This document shows positions 51,640 to 59,883 of a stretch of 64,000 nucleotides of DNA, piece after piece. A program made the position numbers and the translations under genes. The notes under the pieces are model-generated. The model searched no databases, was not told where the DNA came from, and saw nothing but the letters and a program-made list of their open reading frames with translations. Position 1 is the stretch's first letter. Every line of letters begins with the position of its first letter. Source of the DNA: Caulobacter segnis ATCC 21756 (GTDB lineage Bacteria; Pseudomonadota; Alphaproteobacteria; Caulobacterales; Caulobacteraceae); the NCBI RefSeq assembly GCF_000092285.1, contig NC_014100.1:3968001-4032000 (forward strand). Reading direction: 5' to 3'.

Positions 51640-53559
51640 CTAGCCCGCGCCCAGGGCCACGGCGATGTGGTACGTCACGAACGCGGCCAGATAGGCCAGG
51701 CTGACCATGTAGACGAACATCACGGTCGGCCAGACCCAGCTGTTGGTCTCGCGCTTGACCACGCCCAGGGTGGGCATGCACTGCGGCGCGAAGACGTACC
51801 AGGCCAGGAACGACAGCGCGCTGGCCAGCGACCACTGGTTCTTCAGCAGGGTCGACAGGGCGCCCGTCTCGCCGTCCTCGCCGCTCACCGCATAGACGGT
51901 GCCCAGCACGGCCACGGCGACCTCGCGGGCGGCCATGCCCGGGATCAGGGCCACGGTCATCTGCCAGTTGAAGCCGATCGGGGCCATCAGCGGCGCCAGG
52001 AACTGACCGAGGCGCCCGGCGATGCTGTAGTCGATGGCCGGACGGGTCGCGCCCTCGGGCGGATAGGGGAAGGTCGACAGCACCCAGACCAGCACCATCA
52101 GCGGCAGGATGATGCGTCCGGCGCGGGCCATGAAGATGCGGGCGCGGGTCCAGAGGTTCATCGCCACGTTGCGCGGCTCGGGCCAGCGATAGGTCGGCAG
52201 CTCCATCATGAAGGGCTCGACCGCGCCGCGCCAGAACACGCGCCGGATGATGAACGAGACCAGCAGCGCGCTGACGATGCCGCTGGCGTACAGGCCGAAC
52301 ATCACCAGCCCCTGCAGCGACAGGAAGCCCGCCACGGTGTGCTGGGGAATGAACGCGCCGATGATCAGGGTGTAGACGGGGATGCGCGCCGAGCAGGTCA
52401 TCAACGGCGCGACTAGGATCGTGGTCAGCCGGTCTTCCCGGTTGTCGATCACCCGCGTCGACATGATCCCCGGAATGGCGCAGGCGAAGCTGGACAGCAG
52501 CGGGATGAAGGCGCGCCCGTGCAGGCCCGCGCCGCCCATGATGCGGTCCATGAGGAAGGCGGCCCGGGCCATGTAGCCGCTGTCCTCCAGCATCAGGATG
52601 AAGAAGAACAGGATCAGGATCTGCGGCAGGAAGACGAGCACGCTGCCGACGCCGGCGATCAGGCCGTCGGCGATGAAGCTGGTCAGCAGGCCTTGCGGCA
52701 GATGGCTGTTGGTCCACTCGACCACCGCCGCGAACCCGGCGTCGATGCCGTCCATGGCCGGCGTGGCCCAGGTGAACACCGCCTGGAACATCACGAACAA
52801 CAGGGTCAGCAGGATCACGAGACCCGCCACCGGGTGCAGCAGCACGCTGTCGATCTTGCCCGTCACCGTGTCGGGCCGCTCGGGCGGCTTCACGCAGGCC
52901 TTGAAGATGCGCTGGGCCTCGGCGTGGGCGGCGCGGATCTCGGCCGCGGACGGCTCGCGCCAGACGCTTTCGGCCTCGGGCTTCTGGGCGGCGACCAGGC
53001 CTTCGACCTTCTCCAGCAGTTCGGGCAGGCCGCGCTTGCGGGTGGCCACGGTTGTGACGATCGGCGCGTCCAGTTCCTGGGACAGGCGCTCGAGATCGAT
53101 CCGCAGGCCCTGGCGCTGGGCGATGTCGAACATGTTGAGGGCCAGCACGAACGGCCGCCCCACCTGCTTCAGCTCCAGCACCAGGCGCAGGACCAGCCGC
53201 AGGTTGGTGGCGTCGGCGACGCAGATCAGCGCCTCGGGCGCGGCCTCGCCGGCCAGTCGCCCCAACACCGCGTCGCGGGTCACCGCCTCGTCGGGGCTGC
53301 GGGCGCGCAGGGAGTAGGTGCCGGGCAGATCGAGCACCCGCATCGGACGGCCGCTCGGCGCGGTCAGCACGCCCTCCTTCCGCTCGACGGTGACGCCGGC
53401 GTAGTTGGCGACCTTCTGGCGGCTGCCGGTCAGGGCGTTGAACAGCGCGGTCTTGCCGGAGTTGGGGTTGCCGACCAGGGCGACCCGGGCGGGCTCCAGC
53501 GGCGCGGCCTTGCGGAGGGTGTCGGTAGCGGTGGCGGCGACGCCGATGTCAGGGGTCAA
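51640..53559 (-). CDS. feoB: Ferrous iron transport protein FeoB
   Basis: A 639-residue protein: N-terminal G domain with G1 GNPNSGKTALFNAL, G2 region AGVTVERKEG, G3 LDLPGTYSL and G4 NMFD. A helical insertion domain and about eight to nine membrane helices with Gate-type repeats follow (RAAFLMDRIMGGAGLHGRAF and CSARIPVYTLIIGAF). It imports Fe2+ across the inner membrane using GTP. It lies four bases after feoA, forming an operon. Confidence 0.97.
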   Translation of the reverse strand: MTPDIGVAATATDTLRKAAPLEPARVALVGNPNSGKTALFNALTGSRQKVANYAGVTVERKEGVLTAPSGRPMRVLDLPGTYSLRARSPDEAVTRDAVLGRLAGEAAPEALICVADATNLRLVLRLVLELKQVGRPFVLALNMFDIAQRQGLRIDLERLSQELDAPIVTTVATRKRGLPELLEKVEGLVAAQKPEAESVWREPSAAEIRAAHAEAQRIFKACVKPPERPDTVTGKIDSVLLHPVAGLVILLTLLFVMFQAVFTWATPAMDGIDAGFAAVVEWTNSHLPQGLLTSFIADGLIAGVGSVLVFLPQILILFFFILMLEDSGYMARAAFLMDRIMGGAGLHGRAFIPLLSSFACAIPGIMSTRVIDNREDRLTTILVAPLMTCSARIPVYTLIIGAFIPQHTVAGFLSLQGLVMFGLYASGIVSALLVSFIIRRVFWRGAVEPFMMELPTYRWPEPRNVAMNLWTRARIFMARAGRIILPLMVLVWVLSTFPYPPEGATRPAIDYSIAGRLGQFLAPLMAPIGFNWQMTVALIPGMAAREVAVAVLGTVYAVSGEDGETGALSTLLKNQWSLASALSFLAWYVFAPQCMPTLGVVKRETNSWVWPTVMFVYMVSLAYLAAFVTYHIAVALGAG

Positions 53560-53563
53560 GATC

Positions 53564-53929
53564 TTAGCGTCCGTCGAACTTCACCGAGACGGCGCCGGCT
53601 TCACGCCGGCCCCCTTCAAACAAAACAGAGACGGCTCCGGCTTCACGCCGGCGCAGGGCGACGCGGGTGTCGTCCACGCGGACCGCGATCGGGTCGCGGC
53701 CGAACAGGCCCTGGTGCAGCACCTCGATGGTCGCGCCCTCGACGAAGCCCATCTCCAGCAGGCGGCGCTCGAGCTCCTCGGCGACCACGGCTTCCTCCGC
53801 GCCGGAGACGCCGGCGACCTTGACGATCACGCCGCGATCGCCCGGCTCGGCCCCGGCCAAGGGGCGCACGCCGGCCGCGTCGACGACGGCGGGCTCGAAT
53901 TCTGAAGAGAGGACGAACGCTTCGGACAT
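53564..53929 (-). CDS. feoA: FeoA-domain protein with duplicated C-terminal tail
   Basis: A 121-residue FeoA: SH3-like domain from GDRGVIVKVAGV, with ELERRLLEMGFVEGATIEVL and FGRDPIAVRVDDTRVALRRR. The end carries two tandem copies of a short peptide, RREAGAVSVLFEGG and RREAGAVSVKFDGR, encoded by two imperfect 42-base repeats. FeoA supports FeoB function. Start at MSEAFVLSSEF. A Fur-like site lies just upstream. Confidence 0.9.
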   Translation of the reverse strand: MSEAFVLSSEFEPAVVDAAGVRPLAGAEPGDRGVIVKVAGVSGAEEAVVAEELERRLLEMGFVEGATIEVLHQGLFGRDPIAVRVDDTRVALRRREAGAVSVLFEGGRREAGAVSVKFDGR

Positions 53930-53938
53930 AACCGCTCC

Positions 53939-53960
53939 GATAAGATTGCGAACGATTATC
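53939..53960 (-). promoter_or_regulatory. Putative Fur box of feoAB
   Basis: The sequence has GATAA and TTATC arms around GATTGCGAACGA, reading TGATAATCGTTCGCAATC on the minus strand, similar to Fur-type boxes. It lies 10-31 bases upstream of the feoA start, fitting iron-dependent repression. Confidence 0.6.
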
Positions 53961-54105
53961 AGTCGAGCGCGCGAATGTCGATTCAGCGATAATACGGAGG
54001 GGGTGTATGCTCCCCGTTAAGGATCCTTGGGACCGTTTGGCGCAGGGGCGTTAATCTATTCGACTTCTGGCGTTCGGGTCGGTCTGATGATCCGTATCGA
54101 TTCGT

Positions 54106-55386
54106 ATGGGCGAAATGATGCGTAAGCTTATGCTGGCGCTCCTGACGGGGGCCTATCTTTGTCTGGCCTTGATCGTCTCCCTCTTCCTCTGGAGGATGGG
54201 CGCGACTCCGGCCGTCGGCGTCTCGGCCTTTATCGGCATGCTGGGGCTGTGCTTCGCCTTCCACGGCCTGCTGGCTCAGACCTTCCTGGGCGCGGCCCTG
54301 CGCATGGACATCGACACCGTCCGCGAAGCCCACGCGATCCTGCTCGACCAGGTCGAGAAGGTGGACGCCCGCGTCACGGATCTGATGGAAGTGGTCGCCG
54401 CCGACGCCCAACGCCGCACCGAGGCGCTGTCCAGCGAAGTCAGCCACCTGGAAGACCTCGTCCACAAGATGAACGACCGGCTGGAGCGCCAGCTGAGCCA
54501 GCCGGCGGCGGCCGCCGCGCCGCGCGGTCCGCTCTCCGATCGCGCGCCGCAGGGCGACCGCCTGCTGCGCATGGTGCAGGAGGCCCTGGCCGATAACCGC
54601 GTCGACCTCTACCTGCAGCCGATCGTCAACCTGCCCCAGCGGCGCACCGTCTACTACGAGAGCTTCTCGCGCCTGCGCGACGAGAGCGGCCGCGTGATGA
54701 TGCCCGCCGAATACCTGGCCGTCGCCGAGCCGGAAGGCCTGATGGCCAATATCGACAACCTGCTGCTGTTCCGCTGCGTGCAGATCGTCCGCCGCCTGGC
54801 TAAGCAGGACCGCAAGGTCGGCATCTTCTGCAACATCTCGCTGGCCAGCCTGGGCGACGAGGTCTTCTTCCCGCAGTTCCTGGAGTTCATGCAGGAGAAC
54901 AAGGACTTGGCCGGCGCGGTGATCTTCGAGCTGGGCCAGGACGCCTTCGAGCGTCGCGGCCCGGTCGAGGCCCGCCACATGTCGCGCCTGGCCAGCCTGG
55001 GCTTCAGCTTCAGCCTCGACAAGGTCGTCGACCTCGATATCGACTTCCAGGACCTGGCCCGCGCCGACGTTCGCTATCTGAAGGTCGCCGCCCAGATGAT
55101 GCTGAACGAGCTCGAGGAGCAGGACGGCAAGCTGGTCATCGCCTCGCTGCCCGACCTCAACGCCGCCGACTTCGCCTCGCTGACCCGCCGCTACGGCATC
55201 GAGGTCATCGTCGAGAAGGTCGAGGCCGAGAAGCAGGTCGCCGAGATGCTCGACCTCGACATCGGCTATGGCCAAGGCAACCTGTTCGGCGAGCCGCGCG
55301 CCATCCGCGACGCGATCCTGGCCGAGGCCGAACCGCCGGCCGACTTCATGCGCGGCGCTCCGCGTCGCCGGGCCGTGGGCTGGTAG
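54106..55386 (+). CDS. tipF: TipF-like EAL-domain flagellar positioning protein
   Basis: A 426-residue protein with two N-terminal membrane helices (LMLALLTGAYLCLALIVSLF and VGVSAFIGMLGLCFAFHGLL), a coiled coil (residues ~70-140) and a C-terminal EAL domain. The EAL motif is ESF (YYESFSRLRD), and the DDFGTG loop is replaced by SLDKVVDLDI, so phosphodiesterase activity is doubtful. This matches Caulobacter TipF, a c-di-GMP effector that, with TipN, places the flagellum at the new pole. Start could be 54106 or 54118. Adjacent feoAB fits my memory of the Caulobacter order. Confidence 0.87.
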   Translation: MGEMMRKLMLALLTGAYLCLALIVSLFLWRMGATPAVGVSAFIGMLGLCFAFHGLLAQTFLGAALRMDIDTVREAHAILLDQVEKVDARVTDLMEVVAADAQRRTEALSSEVSHLEDLVHKMNDRLERQLSQPAAAAAPRGPLSDRAPQGDRLLRMVQEALADNRVDLYLQPIVNLPQRRTVYYESFSRLRDESGRVMMPAEYLAVAEPEGLMANIDNLLLFRCVQIVRRLAKQDRKVGIFCNISLASLGDEVFFPQFLEFMQENKDLAGAVIFELGQDAFERRGPVEARHMSRLASLGFSFSLDKVVDLDIDFQDLARADVRYLKVAAQMMLNELEEQDGKLVIASLPDLNAADFASLTRRYGIEVIVEKVEAEKQVAEMLDLDIGYGQGNLFGEPRAIRDAILAEAEPPADFMRGAPRRRAVGW

Positions 55387-55506
55387 GCTCGTCCATTTCC
55401 CGACCTCCCCGGCGAGGGCCGGGGAGGTCGGATTTCTGATCGTCGCAAGCATCGGAATGACGCCGCCCCGCGTTGGCGGCAGGGTCTCCCGCGAAAGGAG
55501 CCCACC

Positions 55507-55737
55507 ATGTCCCTCTACGACACCGAAGACGCCCGCTGGGCCGCCTGGGAGGCGCGCGACCGCGCCGCCGACGGCGCCTTCTTCGTCGCCGTGCGCACCA
55601 CCGGCGTCTATTGCGTCGCCAGCTGCGCCGGTCGGCCGCTGCGCAAGAACGTCGCGTTCCACGACAGCCGAGAGGCCGCCCGCGCCGCCGGTTTCCGCGC
55701 CTGCCTGCGCTGCAAGCCCGACCGCGAGGCCGCGTGA
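55507..55737 (+). CDS. Stand-alone Ada-type metal-binding domain protein
   Basis: A 76-residue protein whose four cysteines (GVYCVASCAGRP and RACLRCKPD) match the zinc-binding N-terminal domain of the Ada methyl-phosphotriester sensor, but without an AraC or methyltransferase domain. The Cys that accepts methyl in Ada is present. The stop overlaps the next gene's GTG by four bases, indicating coupling to a 2OG-dependent oxygenase. Confidence 0.85.
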   Translation: MSLYDTEDARWAAWEARDRAADGAFFVAVRTTGVYCVASCAGRPLRKNVAFHDSREAARAAGFRACLRCKPDREAA

Positions 55738-56420
55738 CTCTCGACTGGACCCGCATCGGCGCCGAACTGGACGCCCGCGGCTGGGCCCTGACCGGCCAGC
55801 TGCTGAGGCCCGAGACCTGTGCGGCGATCGCCGACCTCTATCCGCGTGACGAGGGTTTCCGAAGCCGAGTGGTGATGGCCCGCCACGGCTTCGGGCGCGG
55901 CGAGTACAAGTACTTCAGCTATCCGCTGCCGGATCTCGTTCAGCGCCTGCGGCAGGGCCTCTACGGCCCGCTGGCGCAGATCGCCAATCGCTGGGCCGAG
56001 CGGCTGGGCCAGGACCAGCGCTTTCCCGAGGCGCTCGACGACATGCTGGCCCGTTGCCACGCGGCGGGACAGGTCCGGCCGACGCCGCTGCTGCTGACCT
56101 ACGGCCCCGGCGACTACAACTGCCTGCACCAGGACCTCTACGGCGAGCACGTCTTCCCGCTGCAGGCGGCGTTCCTGCTGGACGAGCCGGGCCGCGACTT
56201 CGAAGGCGGCGAGTTCGTGATCGTCGAGCAGCGCCCGCGCCAGCAGTCGGCGCCCCAGGTCGCGCCGCTGCGCCAGGGCGAGGGGGTGATCTTCGCCGTC
56301 CGCGAACGGCCGGCCAGCGGGACGCGCGGCGTGCATCGCCGGATGCTGCGGCACGGGGTCAGCGAGGTGCGGTCGGGGCGGAGACGAACGCTGGGCGTGA
56401 TCTTCCACGACGCGACGTGA
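55734..56420 (+). CDS. 2OG-Fe(II) oxygenase (AlkB2-like repair type)
   Basis: A 228-residue protein with a GTG start overlapping the Ada-domain stop. The dioxygenase facial triad is HQD in NCLHQDLYGEHVFPL and the distal His in GTRGVHRRMLRHG; the 2OG-binding Arg is likely in RRRTLGVIFHD. Together with the Ada-type neighbour this suggests alkylated-DNA repair, but protein hydroxylation is an alternative. Its 3' end runs into an intergenic repeat. Confidence 0.87.
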   Translation: MTLDWTRIGAELDARGWALTGQLLRPETCAAIADLYPRDEGFRSRVVMARHGFGRGEYKYFSYPLPDLVQRLRQGLYGPLAQIANRWAERLGQDQRFPEALDDMLARCHAAGQVRPTPLLLTYGPGDYNCLHQDLYGEHVFPLQAAFLLDEPGRDFEGGEFVIVEQRPRQQSAPQVAPLRQGEGVIFAVRERPASGTRGVHRRMLRHGVSEVRSGRRRTLGVIFHDAT

Positions 56421-56423
56421 AGG

Positions 56424-56565
56424 AAGAAGAAGCGCCCCCTCCGTCTCGCCGCGTGTTCGCGGCGACCCACCTCCCCCGCATGCGGGGGAGGATGAGCGGC
56501 TTCCTCCTCACCGTGAAACGGGGGAGGTGGCGCGGCGCGAAGCGCCGTGACGGAAGGGGCGCTCC
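56424..56565. repeat. Intergenic inverted repeat (C-rich/G-rich family)
   Basis: Left part GCGCCCCCTCCGTCTCGCCG and internal CCTCCCCCGCATGCGGGGGAGG; right part GACGGAAGGGGCGC. The ends are inverted copies, with a nested palindrome. It probably ends both flanking transcripts. Confidence 0.6.
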
Positions 56566-56570
56566 GCCCC

Positions 56571-57137
56571 TCACCCCGTCGGCGAGACGCCGAACAACAG
56601 CCGGTGCAGACCCAGCACGAACACCGCGTACAGCACCGTCCCGGCCACCAGCGCGATCAGGTCGGCTATCGGCTTCGTCACCACCGGCGCCGGCTCCTTG
56701 CGATTGAGCGCCGAGATCAGGTCGAGGATCGCCCAGGCCAGGAAGGCGCCGAACAGGATCACCGACGCCTGGTCGCCGTTGGCCAGCAGGTGGCCGCCGG
56801 CCCAGGCGATGGTTCCCAGCAGCATCGGGTGGCGCACCGTGGCCTTGATCCGCCCCACCGGCCCGTTCGAGCCGGCCAGCAGAACGAAGGCGATCCAGAC
56901 CAGGCCCATGGCCGCGTGCCGGCCCCAGGTCGGCGGGTCGTAGACCTGCGGCGCCGTCGGCCGGGCGGCGATCCAGCCCAGGATGATCAGCACGAAGCCC
57001 AGGCCCGCGATCAGCGCGTAGAGCCCCTTCCAGCGCTTCTCGTTGGCGGCGATCTGACCGTCTCGCAGCGGCGCCGCCACGATCCGCACCGAATGGACCC
57101 CCAGAAACACGACAAGACCCAGGATCAATATCGTCAT
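56571..57137 (-). CDS. NnrU family membrane protein
   Basis: A 188-residue protein with about five to six hydrophobic helices; the conserved NnrU segments HSVRIVAAPLRDG, RWKGLYALIAGLGFVLI and VRHPMLLGTIAWAGGHLLAN are present. NnrU proteins are linked to nitric oxide metabolism and to phospholipid- or thiol-type methylation by similarity to isoprenylcysteine methyltransferases; exact role unknown. GGAGG precedes the ATG. Confidence 0.88.
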   Translation of the reverse strand: MTILILGLVVFLGVHSVRIVAAPLRDGQIAANEKRWKGLYALIAGLGFVLIILGWIAARPTAPQVYDPPTWGRHAAMGLVWIAFVLLAGSNGPVGRIKATVRHPMLLGTIAWAGGHLLANGDQASVILFGAFLAWAILDLISALNRKEPAPVVTKPIADLIALVAGTVLYAVFVLGLHRLLFGVSPTG

Positions 57138-57281
57138 CGGCCCCTCCCAAGGTTGCGGGAGGATAGTCATGGAACGCCGGTCTTCGGAAGCTTGACGGCG
57201 TGGTCTTGAATTGAGGCGTGCGCGCGAACAGCTAAGGCCCGCGACATTGACGCCCCGCCTTCCGACCGGTACCGCCGCAGC

Positions 57282-58142
57282 ATGATGGATTTCCCCCCCG
57301 GCCTTTCGGCCCTTTCCGACCGCTACGACGTGGTGCTGTGCGACGTCTGGGGCGTGATCCACAACGGCGTCGCCAGCTTCCCCGAGGCCTGCGAGGCCCT
57401 GACCAAGTGGGGTCAGGAGAAAGGCCCGGTGGTGCTGATCTCCAACTCGCCGCGCCCGTCGGCCGACGTGGTCGCGCAGCTGGACAGCCTGAGCGTGCCG
57501 CGCTCGGCCTGGAGCGGCTTCGTCACCTCGGGCGACGCGACGCGGGCACTGCTGAAGGCCAACGCGCCCGGCAAGGTCTGGAAGGTCGGACCCGCTCGGG
57601 ACGACGTCCTTTATGACGGCATCGACCTGACGGCCGCCGGCTGCGAGGACGCCGACTTCATCTCCTGCACCGGCCTCTACGAGGACGAGAAAGAAGTCCC
57701 CGAGGACTATCGCGACCGCCTGAAGGTCGCCGCCGACCGGGGCCTCCTCTTCATCTGCGCCAATCCCGACCGCGTCGTGCAGCGCGGCGACAGGCTGATC
57801 TTCTGCGCCGGCGCCCTGGCCGACCTTTATGAGAGTCTGGGCGGCAAGGTCGTGATGGCCGGCAAGCCCTATGGCGCGATCTACGACCTGGCCCTGGCCG
57901 AGGCCGAGCGCCTGCTGGGCCGCCCCGTCGACCGCGATCGCGTGCTCTGCGTCGGCGACGGCGTCATCACCGACGTCAAGGGCGCCCACGACCAGAAGCT
58001 GGCCTGCCTGTTCATCGCCAAGGGCATCCACGGCGAGAAGGCGATCGGCCCGGACGGCAAGCTGAACCCGGATGCGGTGCTGGCCCTGCTCGAGGCCGAA
58101 CAGGTCGGGGCGACCCACGCCGTCGGCGATCTGGTCTGGTGA
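57282..58142 (+). CDS. HAD-type hydrolase (TIGR01459 family)
   Basis: A 286-residue HAD protein of the IIA subclass: motif I DVVLCDVWGVIHNG, motif II VLISNSPRP, and motif IV LCVGDGVITDVKGAHD. The cap region fits sugar-phosphate or nucleotide phosphatases. This gene commonly sits beside MaoC and ribF genes in Caulobacterales. Substrate unknown. Confidence 0.9.
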   Translation: MMDFPPGLSALSDRYDVVLCDVWGVIHNGVASFPEACEALTKWGQEKGPVVLISNSPRPSADVVAQLDSLSVPRSAWSGFVTSGDATRALLKANAPGKVWKVGPARDDVLYDGIDLTAAGCEDADFISCTGLYEDEKEVPEDYRDRLKVAADRGLLFICANPDRVVQRGDRLIFCAGALADLYESLGGKVVMAGKPYGAIYDLALAEAERLLGRPVDRDRVLCVGDGVITDVKGAHDQKLACLFIAKGIHGEKAIGPDGKLNPDAVLALLEAEQVGATHAVGDLVW

Positions 58143-58202
58143 TCGGGTTTCGGAACGCTATGCTGTGTGCAACGCACAATAAGAACCCGAGGGGAAAGCG
58201 TC

Positions 58203-58625
58203 GTGCAGGGTAAGTTTCTCGAAGAGCTGAGCGTTGGCCGATCGGCCGAACTGGTCCGCGTCGTCGGCGAGGCCGACATCGAGGCCTTCGCCGAGGTGAC
58301 CGGCGACAACAACCCCGTCCACCTGGACGCCGACTACGCGGCCAAGACCAGCTTCGGCGAGCGCATCGCCCACGGCATGCTGTCGGCCGGCTACATCTCG
58401 GCGGTGCTGGGCACCACCCTGCCCGGCCCCGGCGCGATCTACCTGTCCCAGGCGCTGCGCTTCAAGCGGCCGGTCAAGATCGGCGACAGCGTCACCGCTC
58501 GCGCCACCGTCACTGAAATCGACGAGGCCAAGGCCCGCGTCACCCTCGCCACGGTCTGCCTGGTCAACGGCAAGCCGGTGGTCGACGGCGAGGCCGTGGT
58601 CATGGTCCCTCGCAAGGCCGCCTGA
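58203..58625 (+). CDS. MaoC-like (R)-enoyl-CoA hydratase domain protein
   Basis: A 140-residue protein with the single hot-dog MaoC signature FAEVTGDNNPVHLDADYA and RIAHGMLSAGYISAVLG, including the catalytic Asp-His pair. (R)-specific hydratases of this type supply PHB monomers or act on acyl-CoA. The GTG start has AGGGG upstream; its stop overlaps the ribF start by one base. Confidence 0.88.
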   Translation: MQGKFLEELSVGRSAELVRVVGEADIEAFAEVTGDNNPVHLDADYAAKTSFGERIAHGMLSAGYISAVLGTTLPGPGAIYLSQALRFKRPVKIGDSVTARATVTEIDEAKARVTLATVCLVNGKPVVDGEAVVMVPRKAA

Positions 58626-59581
58626 TGCTCCTGAAGACGATCCAAGCCTGGAAAGACCTGCCGCCGGAAGCGCGCGGCGCGTCGGTCGCCCTTGGCAATT
58701 TCGACGGCGTCCATCGCGGCCACCAGCAGGTGATCGCCCAGGCCGCGAAGGCCGCCCTGGCCGGCCAGACTCCGCTGGGCGTGGTCAGCTTCGACCCGCA
58801 TCCGCGCCGTCTGTTCCGTCCCAGCGAACCGGCCTTCAAGCTGATGACCCACGGCCAGCAGGCCCGCGCGCTGGCCGGGCTGGGCGTCGATGTCTTCTAC
58901 CTGCTGCCGTTCGACTTCGAGATGGCCAGCTTCGGCGACCGCGAATTCGTCGAGAAGGTGCTGGTCGAGGGCCTGGGCGTGAAACACGTGGCGGTCGGCT
59001 TCGACATCTCGTTCGGCCGCGGCCGCTCGGGCAGCGCCGAGCTGATGAAAGCCTATGGCGACGAGTACGGCTTCACCGTCTCGGTGGCCGAGCCGGTGGC
59101 CGATACTTCCAAGGAGGGCGGCGACGGCGAGAAGTTCTCCTCGACCGGCGTCCGCGACGCCCTGCGCGACGGCCACCCGGAGCAGGCCGCCCGCATCCTG
59201 GGCCGGCCGTTCGCGATCGAGGGCGTGGTCCGCCGCGGCCAGCAGCTGGGCCGCCAGCTGGGCTTCCCCACCGCCAATGTCGAGGTCGAGGACTATGTGG
59301 TCCCCAGGCTCGGCGTCTACGCCACCCGCACGCGCCTGCCCGACGGCCGCGAAGTCCCCGGCGTGGCCAATCTCGGCAACAACCCGACCACCGGCATCGT
59401 CGAGACACGGCTGGAGACCTGGCTGTTCGACTTCGACGAGGACCTTTACGGCCAGATCATCGAGACCGACCTGATCGCCTTCCTGCGGCCCGAGCTGAAG
59501 TTCGACAGCCTGGACCTGATGATCGAGCAGATCCATCGGGATGAGCAGCAGGCGCGGGCGATCGTCGCGCCGGCGTTTTAG
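58625..59581 (+). CDS. ribF: Bifunctional riboflavin kinase/FAD synthetase RibF
   Basis: A 318-residue protein: N-terminal FAD synthetase domain (LGNFDGVHRGHQQVI) and C-terminal riboflavin kinase domain (GRQLGFPTANVEVEDY). Both active-site signatures are intact. It converts riboflavin to FMN and FAD, needed by the acyl-CoA dehydrogenases and ETF of this window. It overlaps the MaoC gene stop (TGATG). Confidence 0.97.
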   Translation: MLLKTIQAWKDLPPEARGASVALGNFDGVHRGHQQVIAQAAKAALAGQTPLGVVSFDPHPRRLFRPSEPAFKLMTHGQQARALAGLGVDVFYLLPFDFEMASFGDREFVEKVLVEGLGVKHVAVGFDISFGRGRSGSAELMKAYGDEYGFTVSVAEPVADTSKEGGDGEKFSSTGVRDALRDGHPEQAARILGRPFAIEGVVRRGQQLGRQLGFPTANVEVEDYVVPRLGVYATRTRLPDGREVPGVANLGNNPTTGIVETRLETWLFDFDEDLYGQIIETDLIAFLRPELKFDSLDLMIEQIHRDEQQARAIVAPAF

Positions 59582-59590
59582 GACGACGCG

Positions 59591-59713
59591 CCAGTTCCTC
59601 CCCCGCAACGCGGGGGAGGTGGCCCAGAGGGCCGGAGGGGGCTAACTCGGCCGACTTCCAGCTCGCCCCCTCAGTCGCTCCGCGACAGCTCCCCCGCCAC
59701 GCGGGGGAGCATC
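59591..59713. repeat. Intergenic inverted repeat (C-rich/G-rich family)
   Basis: CTCCCCCGCAACGCGGGGGA near the left end and CTCCCCCGCCACGCGGGGGA near the right, each self-complementary. Two palindromes separated by ~75 bases, as in the other members. The remaining gap before ileS (59714-59883) has no gene. Confidence 0.6.
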
Positions 59714-59883
59714 TTGTCAGGCTGGCTTTGCCGCCGGCCCTCTGCTATCCCGCTGCCCCATGAGTTCCGTTCGGAAGATTTCGCGAATTATCCGCCCGGC
59801 GTGACGCCGCCGGACGATCCTCCAGCGCGCGCCGGGTTCTCCCGCCCTCTTCCGACATCTTTTCAAAGCCGGACTTAAATTCC

